This document shows, in pieces, positions 17,529 to 25,923 of a stretch of 64,000 nt of DNA. A model generated the notes under the pieces. That model worked only from the letters and a program-made list of their open reading frames with translations. It ran no database searches and was not told the origin of the DNA. Source of the DNA: RGIG6353 sp964650465. GTDB taxonomy: Bacteria; Bacillota; Clostridia; Oscillospirales; SIG627. The position numbers and the translations under genes are program-made. The stretch spans positions 10,311 through 74,310 of the forward strand of contig CAZYTA010000007.1 in the NCBI GenBank assembly GCA_964650465.1, read 5' to 3'. The first letter of the stretch is position 1; every line of letters starts with the position of its first letter.

Positions 17529-18866
17529 ATGAGTGAGAGAAGAAAAGTTTTAGAGCTGTTTGAACAGCAAAAGGAGCAAACCAAAAAAAGAGTTAATGAC
17601 GGAATAGAAAAATACCGTAAGGGAATCGCCGCCATCACAGTCATAAACAATGACGGCACCCCTGCCAAAAATGCTCAAATAACAGTAAATCAAATAAAGC
17701 ACGAATTCAAATACGGAGCAAATCTGTTTATGCTTGATGAGCTTGAAACCAAAGAAAAGAATGACCTTTATAAAGAACACATCAGCTCATTCGGAAACAT
17801 CGCAACTCTCCCTTTTTACTGGGACTCAACAGAGCCCGAAAAGGAAAAGACGAGATATGACAAGGACAGCGAAAAGCTATACCGCAGACCGCCTATTGAC
17901 TTATGTATGGAGTTTTGCGAAGCTCATGGAATAGAGCCCCGTGAGCATGCCTTGGCTTATGAACACTTTTTTCCGAAATGGTTATACAATGCTTCGGTTG
18001 ATGAGATAAAAGCGGCTTTGGAAAAGCGATACAGAGAAATTTCCGAAAGATATGCCGCAAAAATTCCCACAATTGAGATAACCAATGAAATGGAATGGGA
18101 TAAAGGTGTTACCGCATTTTACGATGAGCCCGATTACATCGAGTGGTGCTTTAAGATGGCGGAAAAGTATTTCCCCAGCAATCAGCTTGTTATAAATGAG
18201 CATACAAGAAGCTGTTGGGCTGACAAGTGCCGAGCAACCGACAAGTATTATGCTTACACAGAGGCGGCAATGCTCAAGGGTGCAAAAATCGACGCTATAG
18301 GTATGCAGTATCATATGTTCTGCCGCCGCGAGAATGAGTACGATTATACAAGAGAGTATTACAATCCCGAAAGTCTGTACAGACATATGGACTTATATGC
18401 AAATTTAGACAAGCCGTTACAAATAACCGAGATTACTGTTCCTGCATATTCATGGAATCCCGAGGATGAGGAAATTCAAGCCGAAATAATCGAAAACCTG
18501 TACAAAATATGGTTCAGCCACAAGAACGTTGAACAGATAATTTATTGGAACATGATAGACGGTTATGCATATGTAGAAAATCCCAACCCCGAAAACATAA
18601 AAGCAAGTCAGGGCGATATGTCACTTGGAGAAAACTATTATTACGGCGGACTTTTAAGGTTTGATATGTCTCCAAAGCCTGCATATTACACAATTAAAAA
18701 TCTGTTTGAAAAAATTTGGCATACAGAATCAGAGCTTATGACAAACGAAAGCGGAACGACGGAATTCAGAGGCTTTTACGGTTTATATGAAGTTACTGTC
18801 AACGGAAAAACTCACACTGTTAATTTAATCAAAAACACAGACAAAAAATTTTTGATAGAGGTTTAA
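17529..18866 (+). CDS. GH10 glycoside hydrolase (endo-1,4-beta-xylanase family), cytoplasmic, copy 1
   Basis: A 445-aa protein with an N-terminal beta domain (about 1-75) and a GH10 barrel. The acid/base Glu is in EITNEMEW and the nucleophile Glu in ITEITVPAY; PFYWDSTEP is a further barrel strand motif. No signal peptide is present, unlike secreted xylanases, so it should cut imported xylo-oligosaccharides. An in-frame ATG at 17484 lies inside the previous gene; ATG at 17529 follows TTGGAG. It is five bases after the enolase-family gene. It is a clear paralogue of the gene at 20776 (shared KYGANxFMLDE, YRRP, TEITVP), but the two are diverged, which suggests different substrates or side chains. 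Confidence 0.9.
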   Translation: MSERRKVLELFEQQKEQTKKRVNDGIEKYRKGIAAITVINNDGTPAKNAQITVNQIKHEFKYGANLFMLDELETKEKNDLYKEHISSFGNIATLPFYWDSTEPEKEKTRYDKDSEKLYRRPPIDLCMEFCEAHGIEPREHALAYEHFFPKWLYNASVDEIKAALEKRYREISERYAAKIPTIEITNEMEWDKGVTAFYDEPDYIEWCFKMAEKYFPSNQLVINEHTRSCWADKCRATDKYYAYTEAAMLKGAKIDAIGMQYHMFCRRENEYDYTREYYNPESLYRHMDLYANLDKPLQITEITVPAYSWNPEDEEIQAEIIENLYKIWFSHKNVEQIIYWNMIDGYAYVENPNPENIKASQGDMSLGENYYYGGLLRFDMSPKPAYYTIKNLFEKIWHTESELMTNESGTTEFRGFYGLYEVTVNGKTHTVNLIKNTDKKFLIEV

Positions 18867-18868
18867 TT

Positions 18869-19783
18869 ATGCATTTTAACGACAGAGAAAGAATAATTGC
18901 ACTTACTCCCAAGTGGACGGGAGAAAGACTTCCCGACGGCAGACCCAAGGTTGCTGACAAGCATCTTGACGCCCTTTACGGCATGACACTTGAGGAGGTA
19001 TGGAAGCCTATATTTGTGCTCGGCTATGAGCATCAGTTTGTGGGAGGCGGAGAGCATCCCCTTCATGCCCTTCACGATGACGGAAGAAAGCTGGTGGGCA
19101 GAGCAGTCACCTGTACATACTGCCCTACCCGCCCCGATTTGCACGAGGTACAGTTTGCAAGGGGCGCTGAGGACGGAAGAAGCGGAAACTACAATCAATG
19201 GGTCATAGACAACCTTTACGAGCGTGATGTAGTTGTCTGCGATATGTATGACAAGATATACAAGGGTACCTTCCTCGGCGGCAACCTTACTACCGCTATT
19301 CACAAGCGTACCAAAAACGGCGGTGCTGTTATTTGGGGCGGTATAAGAGATGTCGAGCAGATGAAGCAGGTGCCCGATGTACAGGTATATTATAGAGGCA
19401 TTGACCCCACACCCATTCGTGAATTTGTAATGAAGGACTACAACGACATTACCAATTTCGGCGGTGCTGTATGTCTGCCCGGTGATGTTGTATTCGGTGC
19501 GGGCGGAGGTGTGCTGTTTATCCCCTCGCACCTTGTTGCAGATGTTGTTGAGGGTGCGGCTAAAACCCATGTCAAGGACGATTTCGGCTTTGAAATGATA
19601 GGTCAGGGTAAGTTCACAACCGCACAAATAGACAAAAACACATGGTCGGAGGAGATGCTTGATATGCTCCTTGATTGGATAAAGAATGACCCGAGAGGCG
19701 AGGCATACCGCGACCTTGACTGGTCAAAGGAATACGATCTTGCCCGTAACGGCGACCCCAACGATACACAAACGGCGCTTTAA
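18869..19783 (+). CDS. RraA-family protein, probable class II 2-keto acid aldolase
   Basis: A 304-aa member of the RraA / 4-hydroxy-4-methyl-2-oxoglutarate aldolase fold. The core signature GGNLTTAIHK ... GGAVIWGGIRDVEQ keeps the Arg-Asp pair that holds Mg2+ and pyruvate in aldolases, and CLPGDVVFGAGGGVLFIP is the typical late strand motif. It is longer at both ends than RraA proper (about 160 aa), so it is not the RNase E inhibitor. In this operon a role in splitting a 2-keto-3-deoxy acid to pyruvate and an aldehyde is plausible but inferred. Two bases separate it from the upstream GH10. Confidence 0.85.
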   Translation: MHFNDRERIIALTPKWTGERLPDGRPKVADKHLDALYGMTLEEVWKPIFVLGYEHQFVGGGEHPLHALHDDGRKLVGRAVTCTYCPTRPDLHEVQFARGAEDGRSGNYNQWVIDNLYERDVVVCDMYDKIYKGTFLGGNLTTAIHKRTKNGGAVIWGGIRDVEQMKQVPDVQVYYRGIDPTPIREFVMKDYNDITNFGGAVCLPGDVVFGAGGGVLFIPSHLVADVVEGAAKTHVKDDFGFEMIGQGKFTTAQIDKNTWSEEMLDMLLDWIKNDPRGEAYRDLDWSKEYDLARNGDPNDTQTAL

Positions 19784-19792
19784 GAGTGAGTT

Positions 19793-20779
19793 ATGAAAGA
19801 ATATCTTGAAAAGCTGCTCGCCGACGGCAGAGTAAAAAACATTGCTGTGAGAGTCGGAAAAGGTGATACCGTCATCAGTGAGTATTATCTTTCCTCTGAA
19901 AAAAGCATAAATGAATTTACACTTTTCGATATGGCATCGGTAACAAAAATACTTGCCACTTCATCCCTTATATTCATTGCCTTAGACCGTGGAGGGATAT
20001 CCCTTGACGACAATGTGACAAAGTTTTTTGACTGCGAGGACAGAGGAATCACAATACGGCACCTCTTGACACACACTATTGGAATTGGTCACAAAAATCT
20101 GTGCTTTCCCGATTACAGCTATGACAATATCGCCGAGAAAATACTGTCACTGCCTCTTGAAATACCCGTAGGCAAAGATGTGCTTTACAGCTGTCCTGCC
20201 TTCATCGTGTTGGGTAAGATAGCAGAAAAGGTGCTCGGCGACAGATTGGACAGACTTTTTGACAGCCTGGTGGTAAAGCCGCTGGGTGTGGAGCGCACCT
20301 GCTTTTTACCGCTAAGGCAGGACAATACAGTTAACAGCAACCATGACGAAAACGGACGCGGAAAAGTCAATGACTACAACTGCTCATTTCTTGGCGGTGT
20401 TGCGGGAAACGCGGGAGTTTTTTCCTGTATTTCGGATATGGACAAATTTGTGAAAATGCTTTTACACAAAGGAAAAAACATATATTCTGAGGAGGTTTTC
20501 AACCTTGCAGTGAAGAATTATACAGCCAATATGTCGGAATCACGCGGACTCGGTTTTCTATATGTTGACGGAAGATATTCACAAACGGGCAATCTCTTCC
20601 CTGAAGGTGCAATAGGACACTGCGGTCACACGGGACAGTCTGTATTTGTTGATGTAAACAGCGGTCTTTATGTTATAATTCTCAGTGATGCAACCCGTCA
20701 CGCCGACGATTACGGCAAAGTTATGAAAATGCGAGAAGAAATACACAATGCAATAAGAAAGGATATAGGTGAAATATGA
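19793..20779 (+). CDS. Serine hydrolase of the class C beta-lactamase fold (probable esterase)
   Basis: A 328-aa protein with the three active-site elements: SVTK (Ser-x-x-Lys, about residue 49), Tyr in LYSCPAF, and HTG in GHCGHTGQS. No signal peptide, so it is not a penicillin-binding or resistance enzyme in the envelope. In carbohydrate operons such proteins act as esterases on acylated sugars, which fits removal of acetyl or feruloyl groups from xylan fragments, but that is inference. The ribosome site is weak (GAGTGAG). Its stop overlaps the next GH10 by four bases. Confidence 0.85.
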   Translation: MKEYLEKLLADGRVKNIAVRVGKGDTVISEYYLSSEKSINEFTLFDMASVTKILATSSLIFIALDRGGISLDDNVTKFFDCEDRGITIRHLLTHTIGIGHKNLCFPDYSYDNIAEKILSLPLEIPVGKDVLYSCPAFIVLGKIAEKVLGDRLDRLFDSLVVKPLGVERTCFLPLRQDNTVNSNHDENGRGKVNDYNCSFLGGVAGNAGVFSCISDMDKFVKMLLHKGKNIYSEEVFNLAVKNYTANMSESRGLGFLYVDGRYSQTGNLFPEGAIGHCGHTGQSVFVDVNSGLYVIILSDATRHADDYGKVMKMREEIHNAIRKDIGEI

Positions 20780-22134
20780 ACATTTCAGAATTACGCGAAT
20801 TATACTTCAAAGCATATAACGATAACAAGGACTATGTTGACGCCCGTATTGCAGACGGCATTGAAAAGCACCGCAAGGGCACCTGCCGTATCCGTTTTAC
20901 AGACGATGAGGGCAAGGCGATTGCGGGTAAAAAGGTAAAGCTTACACAAAAGACTCATGACTTCAAGTACGGCGCAAACATATTTATGCTTGACGAATTC
21001 AAGGAGGAAGAGTACAATAAGGAGTACAGAAGGTTCTTTAAGGAATACTTCAACCTTGCCACAGTACCTTTCTATTGGAACACCCTTGAGCCCGAGGAAA
21101 ACAAGCCCCGTTATCCTGCAAACAGTCCGAAGATATACCGCAGACCCGCCACCGACCTTTGTGTTGACTACTGTGAGGAAAACGGAATACTTCCAAAACT
21201 TCATTGCCTTGTCTATGACAAGTTTATCCCCGAATGGCTTCACGACCTGCCTCTTGACGAGGTAAAGGCAAAGTACGAGGAGCGCTTCCGTCAGATAGCC
21301 GAGCGCTATTCGGGCAGAATGTTCGAATTTGAGGTAATAAACGAGGTGCTTTGCGAGGAGCATTGGCCATATAAGTCTGCTCTCAGCGAGGAAAGAGATA
21401 TTATTGAGTGGTCATTTGAGACTGCGCGTAAATATTTCCCCGATGAAGTGCTTGTGATTAACGAGGGTAATCCCATACAGAAGCTGGCGAATGAGGATTA
21501 CAGAACCCCATACTTTATGATGGTGGAAAACGCTCTTTTAAACGGTGCGGAAATAGATAAGATAGGCTTGCAGAATCACTTATTTGCAGGTGCGCGCTGT
21601 CAAACCGATGAGGAATACGAAGCAGCGCTCACAAGTCGTACCGATTGGATTGAGATGAATGACCCGATGAAGTATTTCAAAGGACTTGACATTATCAGCG
21701 AATTCGGTTTGCCCCTTGAGCTGACAGAGATAACTGTACCCACATTCGATGACAGCGAGGAGGCTGAGGAGCTTCAGGCTGATATGCTCAAGCTGTGGTA
21801 TTCGGTATGGTTCTCACATTCTGCGGTTGACAGCATTGTATATTGGAATACTGTTGACGGATATGCGTATGTTGACACCAATAACAGATATTGGAACGAA
21901 AATAACTGCCGAGGAGGACTCTGGCATCACGATCTTACTCCGAAGAAGTCAGCTCTTATGCTTAAGAAGCTGTTCAGCGAGGAGTGGCATACAAACCTTG
22001 AGCTTGTCACAGACGAAAAGGGATATGTTGACTTCCGAGGCTTCTACGGTGAGTATGAGGGTGAAATCGACGGAAATGAATTTGACCTTGAAATACACAA
22101 AAACGATAACAACAGATGGGAAATCATAGTATGA
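20776..22134 (+). CDS. GH10 glycoside hydrolase, cytoplasmic, copy 2
   Basis: A 452-aa paralogue of the 17529 gene with the same layout: N-terminal beta domain, then the barrel with acid/base Glu in FEVINEVL and nucleophile Glu in ELTEITVPTF. The VINE motif is closer to the canonical GH10 sequence than copy 1. No signal peptide. ATGA overlap with the upstream hydrolase gene and with the downstream SDR gene shows tight coupling. Two non-identical GH10 enzymes in one operon suggest a two-step attack on a decorated oligosaccharide. Confidence 0.91.
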   Translation: MNISELRELYFKAYNDNKDYVDARIADGIEKHRKGTCRIRFTDDEGKAIAGKKVKLTQKTHDFKYGANIFMLDEFKEEEYNKEYRRFFKEYFNLATVPFYWNTLEPEENKPRYPANSPKIYRRPATDLCVDYCEENGILPKLHCLVYDKFIPEWLHDLPLDEVKAKYEERFRQIAERYSGRMFEFEVINEVLCEEHWPYKSALSEERDIIEWSFETARKYFPDEVLVINEGNPIQKLANEDYRTPYFMMVENALLNGAEIDKIGLQNHLFAGARCQTDEEYEAALTSRTDWIEMNDPMKYFKGLDIISEFGLPLELTEITVPTFDDSEEAEELQADMLKLWYSVWFSHSAVDSIVYWNTVDGYAYVDTNNRYWNENNCRGGLWHHDLTPKKSALMLKKLFSEEWHTNLELVTDEKGYVDFRGFYGEYEGEIDGNEFDLEIHKNDNNRWEIIV

Positions 22135-22859
22135 AAACAGCACTTGTTACAGGCTCGTCCCGAGGAATCGGACGGGCAATAGCAAAAAGACTTGCAAAAG
22201 ACGGATATAAAGTATTCGTTCACTGTGCGGGTAATCTTGAAAAAGCCAAAGAAGTAAAAAAAGAAATAGAAGCAAACGGCGGTGTTGCCGAAGTGATTCG
22301 TGCAAACCTTTGCAATACCGATGAAACGAAAGCTCTTGCCGAAGCGGTAGGCAATATTGATGTGTTGGTACTCAATGCATCTTTGCAGTACAGAAATCCT
22401 TGGCAGAATATCACACTTGAGGAATGTTACGAACAGCTGAACTGCAACTTTGTGTCCTCTCTTATTCTGATTCAAAGTCTTGCGGGGCATATGAAGGAAC
22501 AAAAATGGGGCAGAATAATCACCATCGGCTCGGTACAGGAAGCAAAACCACACCCCGATATGCTGGTCTACTCTTCCTCAAAGGCGGCGCAGACGAATAT
22601 GATGAAGTCTCTTTCCCTTCAGCTTGCGGGGGACGGAATAACGGTAAACAATGTAGCGCCCGGAGTAATTTATACAGACAGAAATGTTGAAGCTCTGTCG
22701 GATGAGGAGTATGCAAAAAAGGTGACAGCATCAATACCTGCGGGCTTTTACGGAATGCCCGAGGACTGTGAAGGAATAGTGAGTCTCTTATGCTCGGAGG
22801 AAGGCAGATACATAACAGGACAAAGCATATATGTTGACGGAGGAAAGAGTGTACAATGA
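22131..22859 (+). CDS. Short-chain dehydrogenase/reductase
   Basis: A 242-aa classical SDR: cofactor motif TGSSRGIGRAI at the N-terminus, NAS loop (LVLNASLQ), catalytic Tyr and Lys in YSSSKAAQ, and the C-terminal GQSIYVDGG signature common to FabG-like enzymes. In this operon oxidation of a free sugar to its lactone is a reasonable guess; reduction of the aldehyde left after aldol cleavage is the alternative. The ATG at 22131 overlaps the GH10 stop; a start 15 bases earlier is rejected. Confidence 0.9.
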   Translation: MKTALVTGSSRGIGRAIAKRLAKDGYKVFVHCAGNLEKAKEVKKEIEANGGVAEVIRANLCNTDETKALAEAVGNIDVLVLNASLQYRNPWQNITLEECYEQLNCNFVSSLILIQSLAGHMKEQKWGRIITIGSVQEAKPHPDMLVYSSSKAAQTNMMKSLSLQLAGDGITVNNVAPGVIYTDRNVEALSDEEYAKKVTASIPAGFYGMPEDCEGIVSLLCSEEGRYITGQSIYVDGGKSVQ

Positions 22860-23524
22860 AGATACAGCCTATAGGACAGAGTGGCTATGTAATCAAGTCG
22901 GGAAACAGTGAAATTATTATTGACCCCTATCTTTCGGACAGTGTGAACAGGGTTGCGGGCAGACCCAGAATGCTCCCCATTTTCATTGACCCGAAAAGCA
23001 TCCGCTGTGATGCTGTAATCTGCACTCACAATCACCTTGACCACCTCGATCCCGAGACGGTTGAGCAGATAGACGAAAAGCAGTTCTATATCACCACAGC
23101 AGAGGGTGTTGAAAAGCTTAAGGAGCTGGGCAGAAGCAATGCGAAGTATCTTGCCGAGGGCGAAAGTATTATTGTGGGAGATTTCAGAATAACAGCCGTT
23201 TTTGCCCTTCATTCCTGCGAGGCAATGGGTGTTATAGTTGAGGCTGAGGGCAAGAGACTGTATTTCAGCGGAGATACCCTTTTTGACGAAAGGCTGTTCG
23301 GTATTGCCGAGTACAAGCCCGATGTGACCTTTATCTGCATCAACGGAAGGCTTGGTAATATGAATGTAGAGGATGCGATTACTACAGCAAAGAAAATAGG
23401 CGCGCCGATAAACATTCCCGCACACTACGATATGTTCGAGTCAAATTCCGAAAATCCTCTGCTCTTCTCTGAGCATATAGAGGGCGGCAGAGTATTGGAT
23501 GCGGGCAATGAGTACGAATTTTAA
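22856..23524 (+). CDS. Metallo-beta-lactamase-fold hydrolase, UlaG-like (probable sugar lactonase)
   Basis: A 222-aa MBL-fold protein with the metal motif THNHLDHLD (about residue 58), the second His in FALHSCEAMG, Asp in YFSGDTLFD and the last His in IPAHYDMF. The N-terminus (IGQSGYVIKSGNSEIIIDPY) and overall plan resemble UlaG, the L-ascorbate-6-phosphate lactonase, rather than antibiotic lactamases. A lactone-opening role would sit between the SDR and the enolase-family dehydratase. Last gene of the operon; ATGA overlap with the SDR. Confidence 0.82.
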   Translation: MKIQPIGQSGYVIKSGNSEIIIDPYLSDSVNRVAGRPRMLPIFIDPKSIRCDAVICTHNHLDHLDPETVEQIDEKQFYITTAEGVEKLKELGRSNAKYLAEGESIIVGDFRITAVFALHSCEAMGVIVEAEGKRLYFSGDTLFDERLFGIAEYKPDVTFICINGRLGNMNVEDAITTAKKIGAPINIPAHYDMFESNSENPLLFSEHIEGGRVLDAGNEYEF

Positions 23525-23560
23525 AAAGGCGGCAAACGCCGCTCGTAATGCCATTTGACA
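23525..23560 (+). repeat. Partial member of the interspersed hairpin repeat family
   Basis: Starts right after the lactonase stop with AAAAAGGCGGCAAACGCC, a GGCG/CGCC hairpin, then GCTCGTAATGCC, matching the head of the 60403 repeats before diverging. Confidence 0.55.
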
Positions 23561-23586
23561 TTTGATATTATTATATGGCGAAATAA

Positions 23587-23615
23587 TTGACAAACCTCCC
23601 AAAATATGACATAAT
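23587..23615 (+). promoter_or_regulatory. Promoter of the NimA-like gene
   Basis: TTGACA (23587-23592), 17-base spacer, CATAAT (23610-23615). The spacer is filled by the left arm of the inverted repeat at 23592-23641. Confidence 0.75.
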
Positions 23616-23641
23616 AATTAAAATCATATTTTGGGAGGTTT
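23592..23641. promoter_or_regulatory. 18-bp perfect inverted repeat spanning promoter and ribosome site
   Basis: Left arm 23592-23609 and right arm 23624-23641 pair perfectly with a 14-base gap. The left arm fills the -35/-10 spacer; the right arm contains GGGAGG, the ribosome site of the gene starting at 23644, and ends in a T-run. As DNA it looks like an operator; as RNA in a read-through transcript it would act as a terminator and hide the ribosome site. Confidence 0.85.
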
Positions 23642-23643
23642 TT

Positions 23644-24120
23644 ATGTTTCGTGAGCTTACCAGAAAAAACAAGGAAATAGCCCGCGAGGAGTGTATCGGA
23701 CTGTTACAAAATGAGACCCGCGGAGTGCTGTCGGTTTTGGGTGACAACGGATATCCTTACGGAATGCCTATGAATCATTTCTACAATGCGTCGGACGGTT
23801 GTATTTATTTTCATTGCGGAAAGGCGGGACACAGAGTTGACTCGCTGAAAAGGTGTGATAAAGTATCCTTTTGCGTTTATGAGCAGGGTGTAAGAAACGA
23901 AGGTGAATGGGCATATAATGTGCGGAGTGTAATTGTATTCGGACGGATTGAGTTAGTTGATTCGGTTAACGAGGTAATTGAGATAACCTCAAAGCTATGT
24001 CGTAAGTTCACAGATGACTCGGAGTACATAGAAAACGAAATAAAAAGCTATGCAAAGGACACTCTTCTTCTGAAGCTTCGCCCCGAGCATATTTGCGGAA
24101 AGAAAATACTGGAGGCATAA
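23644..24120 (+). CDS. Pyridoxamine-phosphate-oxidase-fold flavoprotein, NimA-like
   Basis: A 158-aa split-barrel flavin-binding protein (VLSVLGDNGYPYGMPMNHFY, IYFHCGKAGHRVDSL, VRSVIVFGRIE). Homologues include 5-nitroimidazole reductases and general FMN-dependent stress reductases; the family does not by itself show drug resistance. The ATG at 23644 is chosen because GGGAGG precedes it by five bases; an upstream in-frame TTG at 23587 lies in the promoter. The control region is an unusual long palindrome. The next gene starts immediately after the stop. Confidence 0.85.
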   Translation: MFRELTRKNKEIAREECIGLLQNETRGVLSVLGDNGYPYGMPMNHFYNASDGCIYFHCGKAGHRVDSLKRCDKVSFCVYEQGVRNEGEWAYNVRSVIVFGRIELVDSVNEVIEITSKLCRKFTDDSEYIENEIKSYAKDTLLLKLRPEHICGKKILEA

Positions 24121-24684
24121 ATGACCTACTATGACAAGAATACGGTAAAGCTCTCACACGAGCATATGAGGGCTCATATATCAGCGGGAGACACTGTGAT
24201 TGATGCAACGGCAGGCAGAGGAAGGGATACGCTTTTTCTTTCCGAGCTTGTAGGTGATGGCGGTCATGTATATGCCTTTGATATACAGCAGGAGGCAATT
24301 AACTCAACCAAGTCTCTGATGAAGGAAAACAGAAAAGAGAATTACACTCTCATTCTTGACAGCCACGAAAACATGAAGGAATATGTAACATCGGCAAAGG
24401 CAGTGGTGTTCAATTTAGGATTTTTGCCGGGAGGCGACCACAGCATCTTCTCTCATGGGGATACCAGCACCAAAGCAATCGGCGAGGCGCTTGATATAAT
24501 TGATGACGAGGGCTTTGTATCTGTATGTATATATCACGGAGGGGATACGGGCTTTGAGGAAAGGGATACTGTGCTTTCCTATCTTGGGGGGCTTGACCAG
24601 AAAAAATATACTGTTATGCTTCAATCCTTTCATAACCGTCAGGGATATCCCCCGCTGTTTGTGGTGATTGAAAAGAACAGGTAA
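24121..24684 (+). CDS. mnmM: tRNA 5-aminomethyl-2-thiouridine methyltransferase-like (YtqB/MnmM family)
   Basis: A 187-aa SAM-dependent methylase with motif I in VIDATAGRGRDTLFL, acidic motif II in VYAFDIQQEA, and the family hallmark NLGFLPGGDHS. This is the PF06962 group that includes Bacillus YtqB, reported as MnmM, which methylates the wobble uridine modification in tRNA. The assignment rests on motif similarity and length. It directly abuts the flavoprotein gene and ends at a bidirectional terminator. Confidence 0.8.
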   Translation: MTYYDKNTVKLSHEHMRAHISAGDTVIDATAGRGRDTLFLSELVGDGGHVYAFDIQQEAINSTKSLMKENRKENYTLILDSHENMKEYVTSAKAVVFNLGFLPGGDHSIFSHGDTSTKAIGEALDIIDDEGFVSVCIYHGGDTGFEERDTVLSYLGGLDQKKYTVMLQSFHNRQGYPPLFVVIEKNR

Positions 24685-24700
24685 GTAAAAGCGTCTTTAT

Positions 24701-24741
24701 AACATAAAAAAGGAAACTCAATGAGTTTCCTTTTTTATGTT
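24701..24741. terminator. Bidirectional terminator between mnmM and the Fe-S gene
   Basis: An 18-bp perfect stem with a five-base loop; AAAAAAGG and CCTTTTTT inside the arms provide the U-run on both strands. Confidence 0.88.
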
Positions 24742-25909
24742 ATTCATCCTTACAGCCGTTGCAGGAGGTACATGTGTTGCAATCGCGTGCCGTGCCCTCT
24801 GCCATTTTATATTCATTTTCGGTAATACCAGGGTATTTATTCTCCAGGTACTCCTCTCTGTAGGGGTTTACGCCCTCGGATACCTTTTCGGGCTTATTGG
24901 GTAAGAGCCAGCTCTTCTTTTTGTAGAAGGGATTTTTGAAGGTATTCTCTATTCTTTTACTCTTTTCCAGAGCATTCATGCAGGCTCTTATACAGCCTCT
25001 TGCGCCGCACACCGCAAAATAGCCCGTATGGGAAAGTATATAACTGTAATAGTCCATTACATTATTCGTTTCGGGCTTTCTTCCCCATTTCGCATTAGCA
25101 AGAGAATAGCAGAGGATATACGCCTCCTCCTCTGTCATTTCGCTGTTTCTTACATCAAATGCCATATTGGGAAATTCCTTTTTCAAGAAGGGTGAGCATT
25201 CGTTGTTGAAGCCATGATGTGAAAGGGTACATCTGCCCATACGGACATCGCCGTACCATATTTTCTTTTCGCCAAAATCCACCTCGACTCTCTTGCCCTC
25301 GTCCTTTACATTGGGGACAGCGTCGCCCGGACATTCTCTCGCGCATGCGCCGCAGTGGATACAGATATCACCCGTATCGAGAATGGGGTCGGGCTCAAGC
25401 TCACAGTCTGTAAAGATAAGACCAAGCCTTACTCTGGGACCGAATTTCTTTGTAAGAAACACCTTTGAAAAGCCGACTTCGCCGAGGCCGCAGCCTGCGG
25501 CAATAAGTCGAACGCTGCATATTACATTCGGAGGGACCTTATCGGGTGCAACGGGCTCGGAGGTGGTTCCGTTACCCTCGGGTACTGCAGGATAATGTGC
25601 TACTGCCTCCCAGCCGTGATCCTCGATAAAGCAACAAAGCTCATAGCTTTTCTTGGGACGGAATAATGAATTGAGCTTATTATATGAGTAGAAGGTATAA
25701 TTATGCCAATGGGTTCCTTCCTCAATGCCTCTGTATGTACCTCTGGGGATACGCATAGCAACGGCTATTACCGACTTTGCCTCGGGGAAATAGGTTGAAG
25801 GATTCATAAGCAAGGGGGCATTCTTGAAGCGCTCGATATTACCGATTGCAATACAATCAATTCCAAGCTCTGCCGCCTTGTCCTTTATCATTTGAGAAGT
25901 AAGTGTCAT
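24740..25909 (-). CDS. QueG-like 4Fe-4S protein with Cys-rich C-terminal tail
   Basis: A 389-aa protein related to epoxyqueuosine reductase and reductive-dehalogenase-like Fe-S proteins. The ferredoxin motif CIHCGACARECPG lies near residue 185, with further cysteines downstream (CGARGCIRACM), and the last 12 residues hold CNTCTSCNGCK, a possible extra cluster or metal site. No signal peptide. It differs from true QueG in length and in the tail, so substrate is unknown. AAAGGAG precedes the start. It is a paralogue of and 15 bases downstream from the 25924 gene. Confidence 0.8.
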   Translation of the reverse strand: MTLTSQMIKDKAAELGIDCIAIGNIERFKNAPLLMNPSTYFPEAKSVIAVAMRIPRGTYRGIEEGTHWHNYTFYSYNKLNSLFRPKKSYELCCFIEDHGWEAVAHYPAVPEGNGTTSEPVAPDKVPPNVICSVRLIAAGCGLGEVGFSKVFLTKKFGPRVRLGLIFTDCELEPDPILDTGDICIHCGACARECPGDAVPNVKDEGKRVEVDFGEKKIWYGDVRMGRCTLSHHGFNNECSPFLKKEFPNMAFDVRNSEMTEEEAYILCYSLANAKWGRKPETNNVMDYYSYILSHTGYFAVCGARGCIRACMNALEKSKRIENTFKNPFYKKKSWLLPNKPEKVSEGVNPYREEYLENKYPGITENEYKMAEGTARDCNTCTSCNGCKDE

Positions 25910-25923
25910 AAGAACTCCTTTCC

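Noticed and set aside
18863..19627. Minus-strand open frame opposite the RraA-like gene
   Set aside because: No ribosome site; the + strand gene is clear.
18869..19783. RraA as ribonuclease E regulator
   Set aside because: Protein is nearly twice the length of RraA and lies in a sugar operon; the aldolase Arg-Asp motif is kept.
19793..20779. Calling the beta-lactamase-fold protein an antibiotic resistance enzyme
   Set aside because: No signal peptide, SVTK/HTG pattern of esterases, and position in a sugar operon.
23644..24120. Calling the NimA-like gene a nitroimidazole resistance gene
   Set aside because: The family is broad and no specific residue evidence is available.
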